A stretch of 64,000 nucleotides of DNA from Rotaria macrura (Eukaryota; Rotifera; Eurotatoria; Philodinida; Philodinidae). Location: assembly GCA_900239685.1 (NCBI GenBank), contig OENT01000462.1:48810-112809 (forward strand). The letters run 5' to 3'. Position 1 is the stretch's first letter, and every line of letters starts with the position of its first letter. Both the position numbers and the translations under genes were made by a program. The notes under the pieces were generated by a model that did not search any database, was not told the DNA's origin, and saw nothing but the letters and a program-made list of their open reading frames with translations. Below are positions 42,406-56,861 of this stretch, one piece after another.

Positions 42406-43570
42406 CGAGCATGCAAAAGACTTTCAATGTATAAATCAATTTTTGGATGTTATTTTCTTTTGCCTGACTAATTTGAGAAAATAATTTTTACCTTATAAAT
42501 TTAAAAATTTCATATAATATTTTTATCAAGTTAAATCATGACGTTTTTTGATAGAGTATCGAATTCAGACAACTGAGGGAAAAAAAACAGTAAACTTTTC
42601 GAGGACCTAACAAATTGTTGGAAAAGTACTTAGTTGATGAAATCTGATGATGAATTAATTGGAAGAGTATGCGAGTGATTGTTTGTTTTTCCTCTTATTG
42701 GATACATAAAATTTCTTTTAATCGTTTCAAATTTGTTTCGTTTTTTTTTAATTGCTTTCATGTGTGCATCATACTATTTGTTTGTTTGCTTATTTCTGGA
42801 GAAATATTCTTTCCCATAATTGCTAGATTGATGTTTTTTTATTAGAGAACAGCAACCCGCGTGTCGGATATCGGCATACAATTAATAGATCTTTTTCGGA
42901 TCGGTTACGGGGCATGAAAATTCGACGCGTGTAGTACTCTATGAGAAAATTAGGGATGCAACAATTCCAATACCCCGAATTGGTCGGAATTGGGATTTGG
43001 TGTTTACACTGTTTAAGTCTAGGAAAATTTCCTCATACAATCGACTACTGTACCAATTACACCACAATGAAGTAGCAACAAAACTCAGTAGTTAATTTTC
43101 TCAGCATGGAGTGCATTGTTTTTGACAGAGTAACGGTTTTGGAGAATAGAACTTTAAAAAGAATTTTCGAGAACAGCCTGTTAGATAGAGACAGGAGTTA
43201 CACAATCTCAAGAAGTTGGGTTCCGATTCCAATTCCTCAATCCAAAAATCCTTAGTAAGATTGACTCTTTATTTTTTCTTCTTTTACAATAAAAGATAAA
43301 GTGAAAGAGTAAAGGATTTACGTAATGATAAATAAATTAATACCGAGAGTTATGGAATGAAAGAAATGGGTCCCTGAATAGTTCGCTTTATCTTATTTTG
43401 CATTGGTTTGTACTTCAAATTTTTACACCTGCGGTCATCCTGAAGTAGGGGCGTCAGCGTTTTCGTTCGGAAGTGTTTCGTTCTCAAGGAACGGGAACAC
43501 GTCTCCAACTGCGTGTTTAAGAGTATTATTTCAATACAACGACATTGCTGTAAATTGTTCCGTGAGCTTT
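42406..43570. other. Intergenic region with repeat-like segments
   Basis: No convincing gene. Between about 42950 and 43260, versions of GGAATTGG and CCAATTCC recur in both orientations, suggesting a decayed element. On the minus strand a tRNA A-box-like TGGTGTAATTGGTA lies near 43060-43075, but no good B box follows at tRNA distance. Confidence 0.4.
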
Positions 43571-43571
43571 A

Positions 43572-45778
43572 ATGCGTTTGTTTAATGTGTTAACCGTTTG
43601 GGGAATATTATTCTATCCAGAATATCATTTTGATTTGAATTCTGTTGAAGAATGTTTGATTCATATGAAACAATTTATACGAAAGAGAACTGATCAGAAA
43701 TATTATACTATGCTAATAAGACTGATGGAAGAGCCACAACTTGAGATAAACAGTTTTGGATTGTTCAACATTATATTTCAAGTATTCGTTTATGTATACT
43801 CTTATTTTCCTATTGATATTTTTGTGACTATGATACAGAAACAGACAAACATAAAATAGACCTATGGCTTTAAAATTTTTAAATCAACTAGGAATAATTA
43901 AAATTTTGATCCAAACTATCCATAGCTGACTAGTTCGTAATGAAATATTTTGATCTCAACTAGTTCAGATTGAAATCTGTAAAAGTAATTCCAATATGAA
44001 AAATCTTTCGACTGGCACAATGGTCGCGTAATCCAATGAAGATTGCCACAGTTTTGAGTGGTACGAAAGAATAACCGTGAACAATCTTAGATTATAGAAA
44101 TGAAGAAATAATTCGTTATCTGCGTTTGAGCATCTAAGCTTCCCGTGATTGAATCCAGCACTGAATATGATCGAATTTGATCAACTGAAAAAATCCTATC
44201 GGAATCTTGGTCGAGAAATGGGTAAGGGATCTGCGGAGAAAATATTAACTTATTATTTGGGTACCAATCAGTACCTGATGAAATCACCAGGGGTCTGTCA
44301 GGACCCTATAACGGATGTTGTCGGATTCCAATCCTAAAAAATCCAATGCCGTTCAGCAACCAGAATTCCGTCGGTTTTATAGAAATTCATCATAAAGTAC
44401 GATCGGATCCAACTGTCAGAATTAGTCTCCTGGGTTACTTCGTGTCACGTTTTGTGTCTCACCAATAGCTGTATGGTATTCATTGATTTTGTCAAATACA
44501 TTTTCAATTAATACCATGGATAAGTTTTTTCGATACGTAAAAAATTTCTAGGTCATCTGTTTTCACCAAATCAAAATGCTTCTTGGCCCAGAATTATAAC
44601 TGTGCCGGGTTTTTTTCTTCAACGCCCTTCGGAGTCTCGGTTACGGAGATTGTAAATCTCCGTCTTAATAAAATATTTGCTTTTTTTGCACTGAGTGTTG
44701 TCACGAATTCGTTCACTTTCGTCTAGAATGCTTACTCCGTTCTGCTAAACACACCTATGACTTTTTTCGTTGAATTTACTATTTAAACTTTCAACAACAA
44801 AGATCCAAGTATTAAAAATTGCATTCACTTATATACTCGTGAATATAAGTTTTAATTTCACACATTTCAATCTGAACTAGTTGAGATCAAAATATTTCAT
44901 TATGAACTAGTCAGCTGTGAATAGTTCGGATCGAAATTTTAATTATTCCTTGTTAATTTTAAAGTTTTAAAGTCAACTAGTTCACTTCACAATGCATTCC
45001 AATATCAACTAGTTGAGATCAAAATTTTAAAATCAACTAGGAATAATTAAAATTTCAATGTGTCCTAGTTCGATTTAAAACCGAACTGGATTTTAATTTG
45101 TCCTACGACATATTTTTTCTTCCAGAAACAAGGTTATGTTGAACAATGAACGATTGAAAAAGCTTCAACATTATGAAAATGATATTGAATTTAAAAAAAT
45201 TGTAACGAAAAATATTGGGAACTCTTGCAGATAGTAATGATATTGACTATACGTTGTTTAGAACAAATTGAGAAAAATACTATTGTAGAAGATTCAGTAC
45301 CGTATATCTATCAGCAGAGTAAAGATGAGAAAAGATGCCAATAATTATTTAATGGAAATGTTATCTGCAGAATAATTGATTTATTAAACAACATTAATAT
45401 AAATCAACAAATAAAAACACACATTTGTGCGATAATTAATAATTACCTTGAATATAGTTATAGTAGAACTTGGAATGAGCCTCAATAAAAAATCTACGTT
45501 CATATGTTAAATGATTCACATTATAATTCCGAATAAAAATCGAAGCGTTACGATCAATAATATTGACTACCATCAAAAATCAAGATTTACCAGATTGTTT
45601 TATCCAAACTCTAATCGAAAACATTGGCAAAGGCGATAATAAATTTGATAATCTTGCAATTATAACTTTATGTATTGTTTCTCAACGACAGATTATACCA
45701 ATTGTTGAGAAGTTATCAACTAAGTTGGTTCTCAGCTATCGAGGACGATTATTCCGACTGCCCGAAACGGCGTGTTAA
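43572..45778 (+). pseudogene. Decayed coding sequence of unknown family, split by a fold-back element
   Basis: The left part, 43572-43859, is an open frame with plausible protein composition (SVEECLIHMKQFIRKRTDQKYYTML and a similar follow-on). After the inserted element, 45130-45778 holds further protein-like segments in changing frames with stops: RLKKLQHYENDIEFKKIV, NNININQQIKTHICAIINNY and, at 45563-45778, an open stretch with LPDCFIQTLIENIGKGDNKF. The Leu/Ile-rich helical pattern would fit a HEAT/ARM-like protein, but I do not recognise the family. No set of splice sites joins the pieces cleanly, so a broken gene is the best reading. A fast-evolving live gene is possible. Confidence 0.35.
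43871..45062. mobile_element. Fold-back (long inverted repeat) element
   Basis: A segment of about 105 bp at 43871-43977 returns as its reverse complement at 44864-44972 with few differences. Shared blocks include GGAATAATTAAAATTT, GCTGACTAGTTC and ATTTTGATCTCAACTAG. Partial further copies run to 45062. The interior of about 890 bp has no transposase frame. A perfect 9-bp hairpin (ACGGAGATT, loop GTA, AATCTCCGT) lies near 44644-44664. It is probably a non-autonomous DNA element. Confidence 0.6.
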
Positions 45779-46420
45779 ACGACTCTAAACGGCGAGTTAC
45801 TGCGTTAATATTTCTCGATTTCTTGGTAATCCATTATAGCATTTTACGAGCCATTTTCGTCGTTAGAAGGTGGCCATCGTTTTTAACAGGAATGGCCTAT
45901 GTTTTCTGGTATGACGGATTACAGCGCCATTGTCTTCGACCTGAGTAACGAGGGGTGAATCGAAATAAAAGTATGCATCACGTCCAGCTTTTCAAGCTCA
46001 ATGAAATCATATATGAACGAATAAGAAAACAAAACTACTGAAAGTTTGCATTTCTGGCTCTTCAGAAAAACGTAAATCGAATCGGTCTATATTGTATTCA
46101 TTTTGCCGTTTTTTAGCGACATCTTGGACGGTCCAAGACGGTAGGAGAGGATAGAACTATGAGCGTTGAGGAAAATGGCGTATTTCGATGCATGGATCTT
46201 ATTATTTTGATCAATTCAAAGAAATTTACTCGAACTAAACGACTTCGTTGCAGAAGGAATTATATACACATTCGAGTGCCATGGGAAGAAAATAGGAAAA
46301 AGAATTTTCAATTGATACATTTTGTACCTGTCCTTTTGGTACATGGGCATTTGTTTCTTTTTTACATAAGTTTTCTTTCTACAAAAGTGACAACAAGTAT
46401 TATATTGTTTATTTCTTCAG
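45779..46420. other. Upstream region of DLD
   Basis: No supported feature apart from the likely DLD promoter. The frame 46159-46599 runs into DLD exons 1 and 2 in a different frame and is judged a chance opening. Confidence 0.5.
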
Positions 46421-49106
<2,686 letters not shown>

Positions 49107-49185
49107 GAACAGCCCTGCGACACAAAAAATACAACACTGTTTTATTCTAGTTATATTTGTTTGTGTAATTTTAGTTTATTATTAT

Positions 49186-49226
<41 letters not shown>

Positions 49227-52200
49227 ATATATCTATCTCACACTTTTTGTCATACATTCGCTGAGTCATTTTTTTCCATCAAACTCATATACTTATAATA
49301 AAAAAAATGGACAGTGCTTATCTAGGATAATTCATTGAAACTCACGATGGAAAAATGTTCTGAAGATCAACTGTAATGAACTATGTTTACAAATACATGG
49401 AATAATCAAATAAAAAAATCTTTTCACAAAATACTGATGAGAAGATTTTTCTTTGTGGGGTTTATCTTATTAAAAATCAAGGTATCTGAACTTCACCACA
49501 TAATGTCTGACAAACTTCATAATGGAATAGTAATATGGTTCATGTAATGCTGTAGTAATGCGTCACTCGAATTGAAAGCACATGTCCAAAGAATTTCTTC
49601 GATTATCCAGCTTTCGCTTCAGTAGTTTTCTAACAGATATTTCTAGAAAATCTCAACAAAGCCCAATAAAAATGATTTACCAATAAAACATATGGAGTCG
49701 ACGAAAGAACGCATGTGGTAAGCATCATTTCATTGAAAGAACTTTTAATGGGAAAATGCTTTTTTAACTACATAGTATGTCAATCATTTCTTGTTTGACG
49801 ATTCTAAGCGCTACAAAGCACAGTGAAGTATGCATCCTCTCTTGAAAGACACTTATTCATATAAAAATTGTCAATATTCTGCAAATATATGTGTGAAGTA
49901 ACCATAGAAATTCAACTTGATAGTATGGCTAATTTGCTTCAGTTGAACTGTTTGAGTTAGAAAATGAGATTTCAATCATAGAATACTCTTTACTTTAAGT
50001 TTTCCCAAAAATATAAACTTCTATCTATAGTATACTAATTAGATTGGAGAAAATCACAATTTTTCTGCATGGAAAAATGTTTTGTATGTCGAATAAAATA
50101 TTTTTTCCATCAAATCATAGAAGTTTGCAGGATTCAATGAATCATCAATACAGTTTTGTCCATGTTTAATTAAAAACAGACGTAAAATTCTAAGAACTAA
50201 ATTAATAGCTTCAAACTGAAGGTACCCTTTTCGAGTACTGTAATGTCAATGACAGATAGAATCGCCAAATGATGTATCGATAGACTGAGTTTTGGTTAAA
50301 ATCTTAGATAATGTCGAGAGAGTTAACTTCAAAAAAATAAAATAAAGTAGGGATTTTAATAGAAATTTTACACCCTGAGTGCAATATTCACGATCGGAGA
50401 ATTATTATTATTTGCGTTACTACATAATAAAGAAAAGTCATTGATATAAACTCGTTCGATCTATCTTAGATTTATAAAGACTTAATTAATAATCATATTA
50501 TGAAATCAGTAGTCTATTGTGTTTCTTCGTTAATAGTAAGAATCGATTTCTTCGTTTTTTTTCTCCTTTTTTCTTGAAGAATTCATGCCTCGTAAGGTAT
50601 TTTCTTTTGCTGTTTATTCACAGAAATCAAAGTTTTGAGTAACACTCTTCATCTCGTTTATCGAGTTCATTGTTTAGTTTCTTAACAAAAGTTGTCAATT
50701 ACGGAAGAACTTTGAAAGTAAACATAATGAGACTGCTTCGAAGTTCGAACTATAGAGAAAAAAACTACTTCTATTTATCAAATAGGATCAATTGATTCAT
50801 GTCAACTCTGTTACTTGAAATTATCATTCTATATATGTCCAATAAATGTAGGTGAAAACAAATCCGTATTTAAACAGGACATTGCCTTGAATAAATATTC
50901 TTTTTTTTTGTGATACCTTAAACAGCAGATGACGATAGAAGTTTGCCGAAATACTCTCACTAGCTCTTCATTACTTGAGTCACATTGATTTAATATGAAA
51001 ATAAGTGTAAAAAAACTATCATTTCTACAAACTGACGACTTTGTAGAATCCTTGTTTCAATAATGAAAAACCCTGAAGAATATAAAATTTTAGAAACAAA
51101 AAAAGTAAGTTTTATCTTCATGATATTCTTAAAATGATTCACTGAAAAATATCATTGTATTGGAAACAACGATTTGTAAATATTTATTTCCTATCGTGTA
51201 GTCTCAGTAATTCTCTCCCTGGCATTCATTGGCCAATAAATATTTGAATTCAAAAAAAAAACTTCTTTATCGATATAAGATTTCTCAGACACTCAATCTT
51301 CATCGTTTTATTATTGAGTCAATCTCATACATAAACTCATGTCATGGACATCAATTTTTGAGGCACACCTATAGAAAAGAAATAGGCATACAAAAAATTG
51401 AGTTATTTTTCTCTTTCCTTAGGAACCCATGAAGAAATATTGTCATTGACAACTTTGTTTCAAGAAACCCCTGTCTAACAACATACTAAGAGATGAAAGT
51501 CTGAAGAAAAATTTCGATTTAAATTTTAAGCTTAACAAAAAAAACGATAGCATCTAAATAACACACTAAGAATCCTTTTCAAGTAATAGAACAAACAAAT
51601 GATAAAAAATAAGTTTTGTCATTTACAAATCAGGTGATCGATAAAAAACATTACTAAGGTATGTTGGTCAGATGAGGATTAAAGTCGAAAGTATTCTTCT
51701 AATTAAACTTGTAAGTGACATGTGTGACTAAATTAGTAAAAGAATAAGTGTAATAGGTATAATTAGCCTTCTTTGTCATTGAATGGTTCGTATTTGTAAC
51801 ACATCAGAATTTATTTTCTTTTTGAATGTGACTATGATACTTCGCGTATAAGTAGTAAAATTTATGTAAAAATGCTTTTTTTAATATTCAGTGAAGAATA
51901 GTAATCAGATCGATTTTTTTTTCTTTTTCTTAAAACCTAATTAAAAACAGACATGCACGCGTATGTTGTCTATTGTTATTGCATTGTATGAAAGCAAAAC
52001 ATACAATCAAATCAATCTAGAGTGCTTTTTATCTTATTCTTCTCACTTCTATGTAAACGACGTATTGTCATGTTGACTGAACTTGCTTCATCAAGTCGAT
52101 TTTTCCTTTTCTAATATTTAATCGTACGTGGACACTCGAGTCGCATTGAGTGACAATTGTACCTCTTTGATGCTTACACTTCTGAGCAACATAACGCCCT

Positions 52201-52549
52201 TGTATCGGTCTCGAGACACGAGACAGAGAGCAGACGTCTCTCTGTCTCTCCCCTCTCTTGATTGTAATGTATAAGACTTTTAGTCTTGTCGTTGCTGCTC
52301 TCCTAATATGACTGAGATGCAAGTAATAGCTGCAAACAACGAGAGAAATAACGATACTATTAAAAGACATGCTGTCAGTTAAAAAAAAACGAGGAACAGG
52401 CGCTGATAAGTATTCATAACCTACAGCGTTACAAGAAAACAGACAAACACTTTTTTTCTTCACTCTTTCTTTCACAACTGACGAAGGCTTGTTTAAATAA
52501 AAGAAAATTACCTTGTAGTTATGATGACATTTTATTGCTAAATATCCTC
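49107..52549. other. Intergenic region without a recognisable gene
   Basis: It begins with DLD 3' sequence including a CT-dinucleotide tract at about 49191-49220. No gene or RNA was seen in the remaining 3 kb. Near 52200-52260 a GC-richer stretch with clustered GAGAC and GTCTC motifs may belong to the promoter of the next gene. Confidence 0.5.
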
Positions 52550-55500
52550 ATGGCATTGAATTATGAAACACTGATACGAGCTGTTAGTAAACCGCCGGAT
52601 CAACGAACATCAACTGAAATAAACGATTTTATATTTCCATGGCTAAAACAGTCATTAAGAAAGAAACAAGGAATATTTCAAAAAATTTCTGACGGTAAAA
52701 TTCACTCTTTTATTTTTGTCGTCCTTTCGAATGATAACTTCTCCTTGAAGATGTTATTCACGAAATATGTAAAGCAATTATATTAGAACGTCGTCCAGCA
52801 TGGAATGTTGTCATTCGTCAAGGAGAGCCAGGTGATAGGTGAGTGACTCAAGTGTTTTAATCACTTAAAAATCTGCTTTGTTCGGTTTTTCTAATAGATT
52901 CTACATTATTTTACAAGGTTCTGTAAATATTTATCGTATTGATGAGGATGGTCAAAAACCAGCTCCACTTGAATTTGACACTGTGACAGAGTTTCCACAG
53001 CTTGATTATGATCCAGACAAACGTGAAGAACTTATTGCACAAGAATTTGGTAACTATATTATTACGTTAGGTAAGAAGAAAAACGAAAAGTTCACACATA
53101 CCATTACTTATATTATTTCACTTCATATGAATAATAATGATTCAGACAAGCTCAATCAATACAGACAACATTAGAAAGAGATCGTTCCAAAGGGAAAAAG
53201 TGGATCCGAGTCTTCCTGTACTATCTGTATCCCCACCGTGTACTGGATAGGGAAATCCGCCGCGAGAAATCTTGGGACTCGGGATACGATGAGGATCCAG
53301 AGAATACGGTGACGATACACAGAATACAATGGATATCAGAAGTATATGTGGAATATGAGTAAAAAGCAAAGGGTCCTGGAGGTCGTTTTTCTTTTCGGTA
53401 AAAGATGATGAAATGGGATATACTGAAGCAGTCAAATTGAAGTTTTGGCTTTTTGTTCTTTACTATTTCACTCAGTCAACTGTCTTGCAAATATCGAATG
53501 AACGTTCGGAAAAACGAATAATCAACTATCGAGTAGCTTATACCATATTATTTTGAAATCCACTCGTCATATAACATAAGGAGATATTGCCACCTTGAAC
53601 ATATAGAAAAAAAACCCTATTCAAATTCATTGATATCAATGGAACGCCTTGAAGAGTACTGAACCGATATTAATTTCATTGCAGATACCGTTTATAATGT
53701 GTATTTTATTGACCCTATCGAATTTTATCTTATGTATCCAATACGTATCGCCTGGATCTTTACTGTATCCCCATCGTATATTGGATACAGAGAAGACACT
53801 TTTTTCCCCTTGGATTATTTGCTAAAAGCTAGATAGAAATAAGTAATATTATTTTCTTGTTAGGATAAAATAGATCAATACGAACTAATTTTTATTTTTA
53901 TCGATAGAAATAATCAATGTTCTTCTGATTGGTTTTAGCTAGTGGTATGGATTTTGGAGAACGTGCACTTGTGACAAACGAACCACGAAGTGCAACAGTA
54001 ATGACAATTATTCCAACAGATTTATTAGTTGTTGATCGAGAAGTTTTTAACCGGTATGAGAAGATTTGGATTCAATTGGAAATTAGGCTAATCGAAATTT
54101 TTCATTTTGTTTTATTGAAATAAAAAGAACATTGAGAGCAGCACACGAAAAAGAATTACAAGAAAAAACTGATTTCATCAATCGATGTCCATTATTTTCT
54201 TCATGGGCACCAAGACTCAAACGTCTTGTTAGTCTTAGTTTAGAACGCGGTCGATTCTCCTACGACAATGCACTTTATAAACAAGGTGCACGTGCTGATG
54301 CTGTTTATTTCATTTGGAGGTAAAAAGCAAAAGTCTTGATCTTCATTGAAAAGAAATTTTATGCTTAATAATTTAGTGGTGAAGTAAAAATTAGTATGGA
54401 TCCATTATTGCATTGGTTACAGTATCCGAATATTCTTCCAAAATCAGATCCAATGAGACAGTATGATTGTTCTTCTAGAATTCGTTTAAATTAAATTAAA
54501 TCCTTATCTTTATAATATAATAGGCGTGCTCTTGATTTATTCATGCCGATGTTTCAACCATCTCAATCATCGAACATTCATATTCCATCGAACATAAATA
54601 TGGATATGCATCGAGAAAGTTATGCTATACAACGACGTCGTATGACATTTGCTCAAGCTGAACAAGAACGTAGTCAAAGAGTATCACACTTAGCATTATT
54701 GAGTGCAGGTGATATTGTTGGTCTAGAATCATATGTATGTGATTTAGCAACATATGTCAATTCAGCTCGATGTACAGCTCCATGTGATCTATTTTATATA
54801 CTTAAACATAACTTTGTTCGTCTACAAAAACGTCATGGAGTACAAAGCTTATCTGAACGTTTACGTGAAATGGTAGTTATATCATTACAAGCATATCCAC
54901 CACGTATTATGCAGTTACCATTGTTTACTGTTTTAATGAAAAAACAATTGGCGCCACCAGCAGATGATGATCAGTTTCAGTATCGTAATAAACATTCATG
55001 GCTTTTACATGTTAGTAATGGGGCTGATTCGGTTCGTTTCTTTTTCGTTTCCTTTTTTGAAATTTACATTTCTTTTGTTTCATCGCGTCAAACTGATGAT
55101 ATAGGATGTATTACGTCGATCAGGTACAACAATACCTGCAACTGGTAGAGACCGTGCTATGACAACTGCAAGTAACTTTCGTACAGGCGCACGTCTAACA
55201 CGATACACGCGAGTTAAAAATTCAGCTGCACTACAATATGTAACAAAGGATCAGATCCATGTTGAGAAAATTGAAGATCGTCTTAAAAAATGGCATGCGA
55301 AAATGGGGCATGATGCAAAAACACAAATAAGACCATTGACACGATTGGTATGTTGATTTTATCTCTTTACAGAAATCAATGAAACATTATAATCGAATAC
55401 TATAATGAATCCTGAATAATTTCTCTTACTTATTCTTTGTTAGAAAACTTTTCTTGTGATAACTTGAATTAGAAGATTACATTGAATTGTATAAATCAAA

Positions 55501-56356
55501 TCTGTAATCATTACATGTTGTCTCTCTTATTGTATTGCAATCGTCTTTCAAAGAATTGATTTTTTTAAGTATTGAAAATTGTTATAGCTAATACTTTTTT
55601 TCGATTAGATTATTTCTCCATTATAAGAAAATTGTTGTCTTATATTTTGATCACAGAGTATTGATGGTACAACTGCGAATAATCTCACACAAACACAATC
55701 ACATGAAAAACTCGAACATCAATCAAACGCATCTGTTAGTTCACCTCGGTATGTATCCGATTATTCTATGTAATTCTTTCGTTTGTCTAGTCAAATTCAA
55801 CAACTGCTAGTATTTTCTTTTTGTTCTGAATAAATATAAATAGACGACTTACATCAAAATTATTATCATTAAAAAGTAATACTGTAAGTGATCTATGTTC
55901 CATACATATGTATATGTAGTTGAATGGTTTATATTCATGCATATTCTTGCATCTGATAAACTTTATGCATACCTTCTATTCTCATTCTTCTCCTCTACAT
56001 CTTTTATTAATAAAACGTACTAAGATATGTTTTCGTTATTTTTTTTTGCAACAAAATAGTTCGTCCGGTGACGATTGTGAGTCCATCATTCCTGGCGAAC
56101 AAATTCTTGTGACTCTAGGAACAGATTTAAACGAAAAGCAAAATACATCTGGCACTGTAAATATTGTTGTTTTTATTTTGTTTCGAAACATTGAAAAATA
56201 AAATAAATCTATTTTCAGAAGACTTCCTATTCTTCAAGAACTAGTTTACTTCCTTTACGTTTTTATTCAAAACAAGAACAGTATGAAGATTTACGAGTTT
56301 CATTAAAACAAGCATGGAAAAAATTTCTCAAGCGACCCATTCCATCAGCTTATTGA
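52550..56356 (+). CDS. Cyclic-nucleotide-binding domain protein (CNBD2-like)
   Basis: Eleven exons: 52550-52694, 52751-52838, 52898-53070, 53939-54053, 54128-54319, 54377-54460, 54524-55031, 55105-55347, 55657-55748, 56060-56156, 56219-56356, giving 624 residues. Two cyclic-nucleotide-binding folds are visible. The first (about residues 50-175) has RQGEPGDRFYIILQGSV and an intact phosphate-binding cassette, FGERAL...RSATV, so it should bind cAMP or cGMP; about 40 residues are inserted before the cassette. The second (about 190-370) has YKQGARADAVYFIWSGEV but a poor cassette (AGDIVGLESY...NSARC) and a 90-residue insert, so binding there is doubtful. The basic C-terminal region lacks a kinase, channel or GEF domain. 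That architecture resembles CNBD2-type proteins of testis and cilia. A 40-nt candidate exon at 55844-55883 was left out because it breaks the frame. Confidence 0.8.
53220..53795. repeat. Intronic repeat with GTATCCCC...TGGATA motifs
   Basis: Inside the third intron of the cyclic-nucleotide-binding gene, CTGTATCCCCACCGTGTACT at 53225 and CTGTATCCCCATCGTATATT at 53764 are near copies, each followed by GGATA. A version of GGGATAC...GGATCCAG...ATACG at about 53279 reappears inverted at about 53734-53774. This looks like a decayed element with both direct and inverted repeats. Confidence 0.45.
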
Positions 56357-56861
56357 GAAATATATATTTATCTATATCTATACATTGAGATCTATTTTCT
56401 TCTTTTTTTTTCGATTTTTTTTGTATTTTATTTCTAAAAATAAAAGCACAAGTGTGGTGATTGCATCGTGCAAATTTGAATAATTATCGATGACAGAAAA
56501 AGAAAAGAATAAACAACAGACAAGCTATATATAAATGAATTTGAAATAATTAAAAAAAAATTTTTTTTCACGTCTTTTTTGTTCTTGTAGTTGCATTACT
56601 TCCATATTTTTATGTTTGTCGGACGCCTCACCGTAAATGGTAAAGCAAGAAGAAGAAATATTGGAAAGAGAACGGTAGAAATAAAAGCTTGCTCAGCGGG
56701 TAAATGTGAGCGTGTACCAACGCACGTTTTTCTTTCTTTTCATTCTCTCAGAGTTTTTACATATCCATATGCACAAATACGTAGAGTCTCGTTTTGACAC
56801 CTGCTGTTAGAATTTAAAATGTCTCTTTTTTCAAATTCTGACGATTTTAACTCCTAAAGAA
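56357..56861. other. Short intergenic region
   Basis: It holds the 3' end of the cyclic-nucleotide-binding gene (AATAAA at 56439) and the promoter of the hydrolase gene. No other feature was seen. Confidence 0.5.

Noticed and set aside
43016..43090. Possible tRNA or SINE head on the minus strand
   Set aside because: Only an A-box-like TGGTGTAATTGG is present; no B box or cloverleaf follows at the right distance.
52068..52475. 135-codon minus-strand frame before the cyclic-nucleotide-binding gene
   Set aside because: There is no recognisable domain and no splice context. It lies where a promoter is expected and its composition is not coding-like.
53142..53435. 97-codon minus-strand frame inside an intron
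   Set aside because: It lies in the repeat-bearing third intron of the cyclic-nucleotide-binding gene, with no motif.
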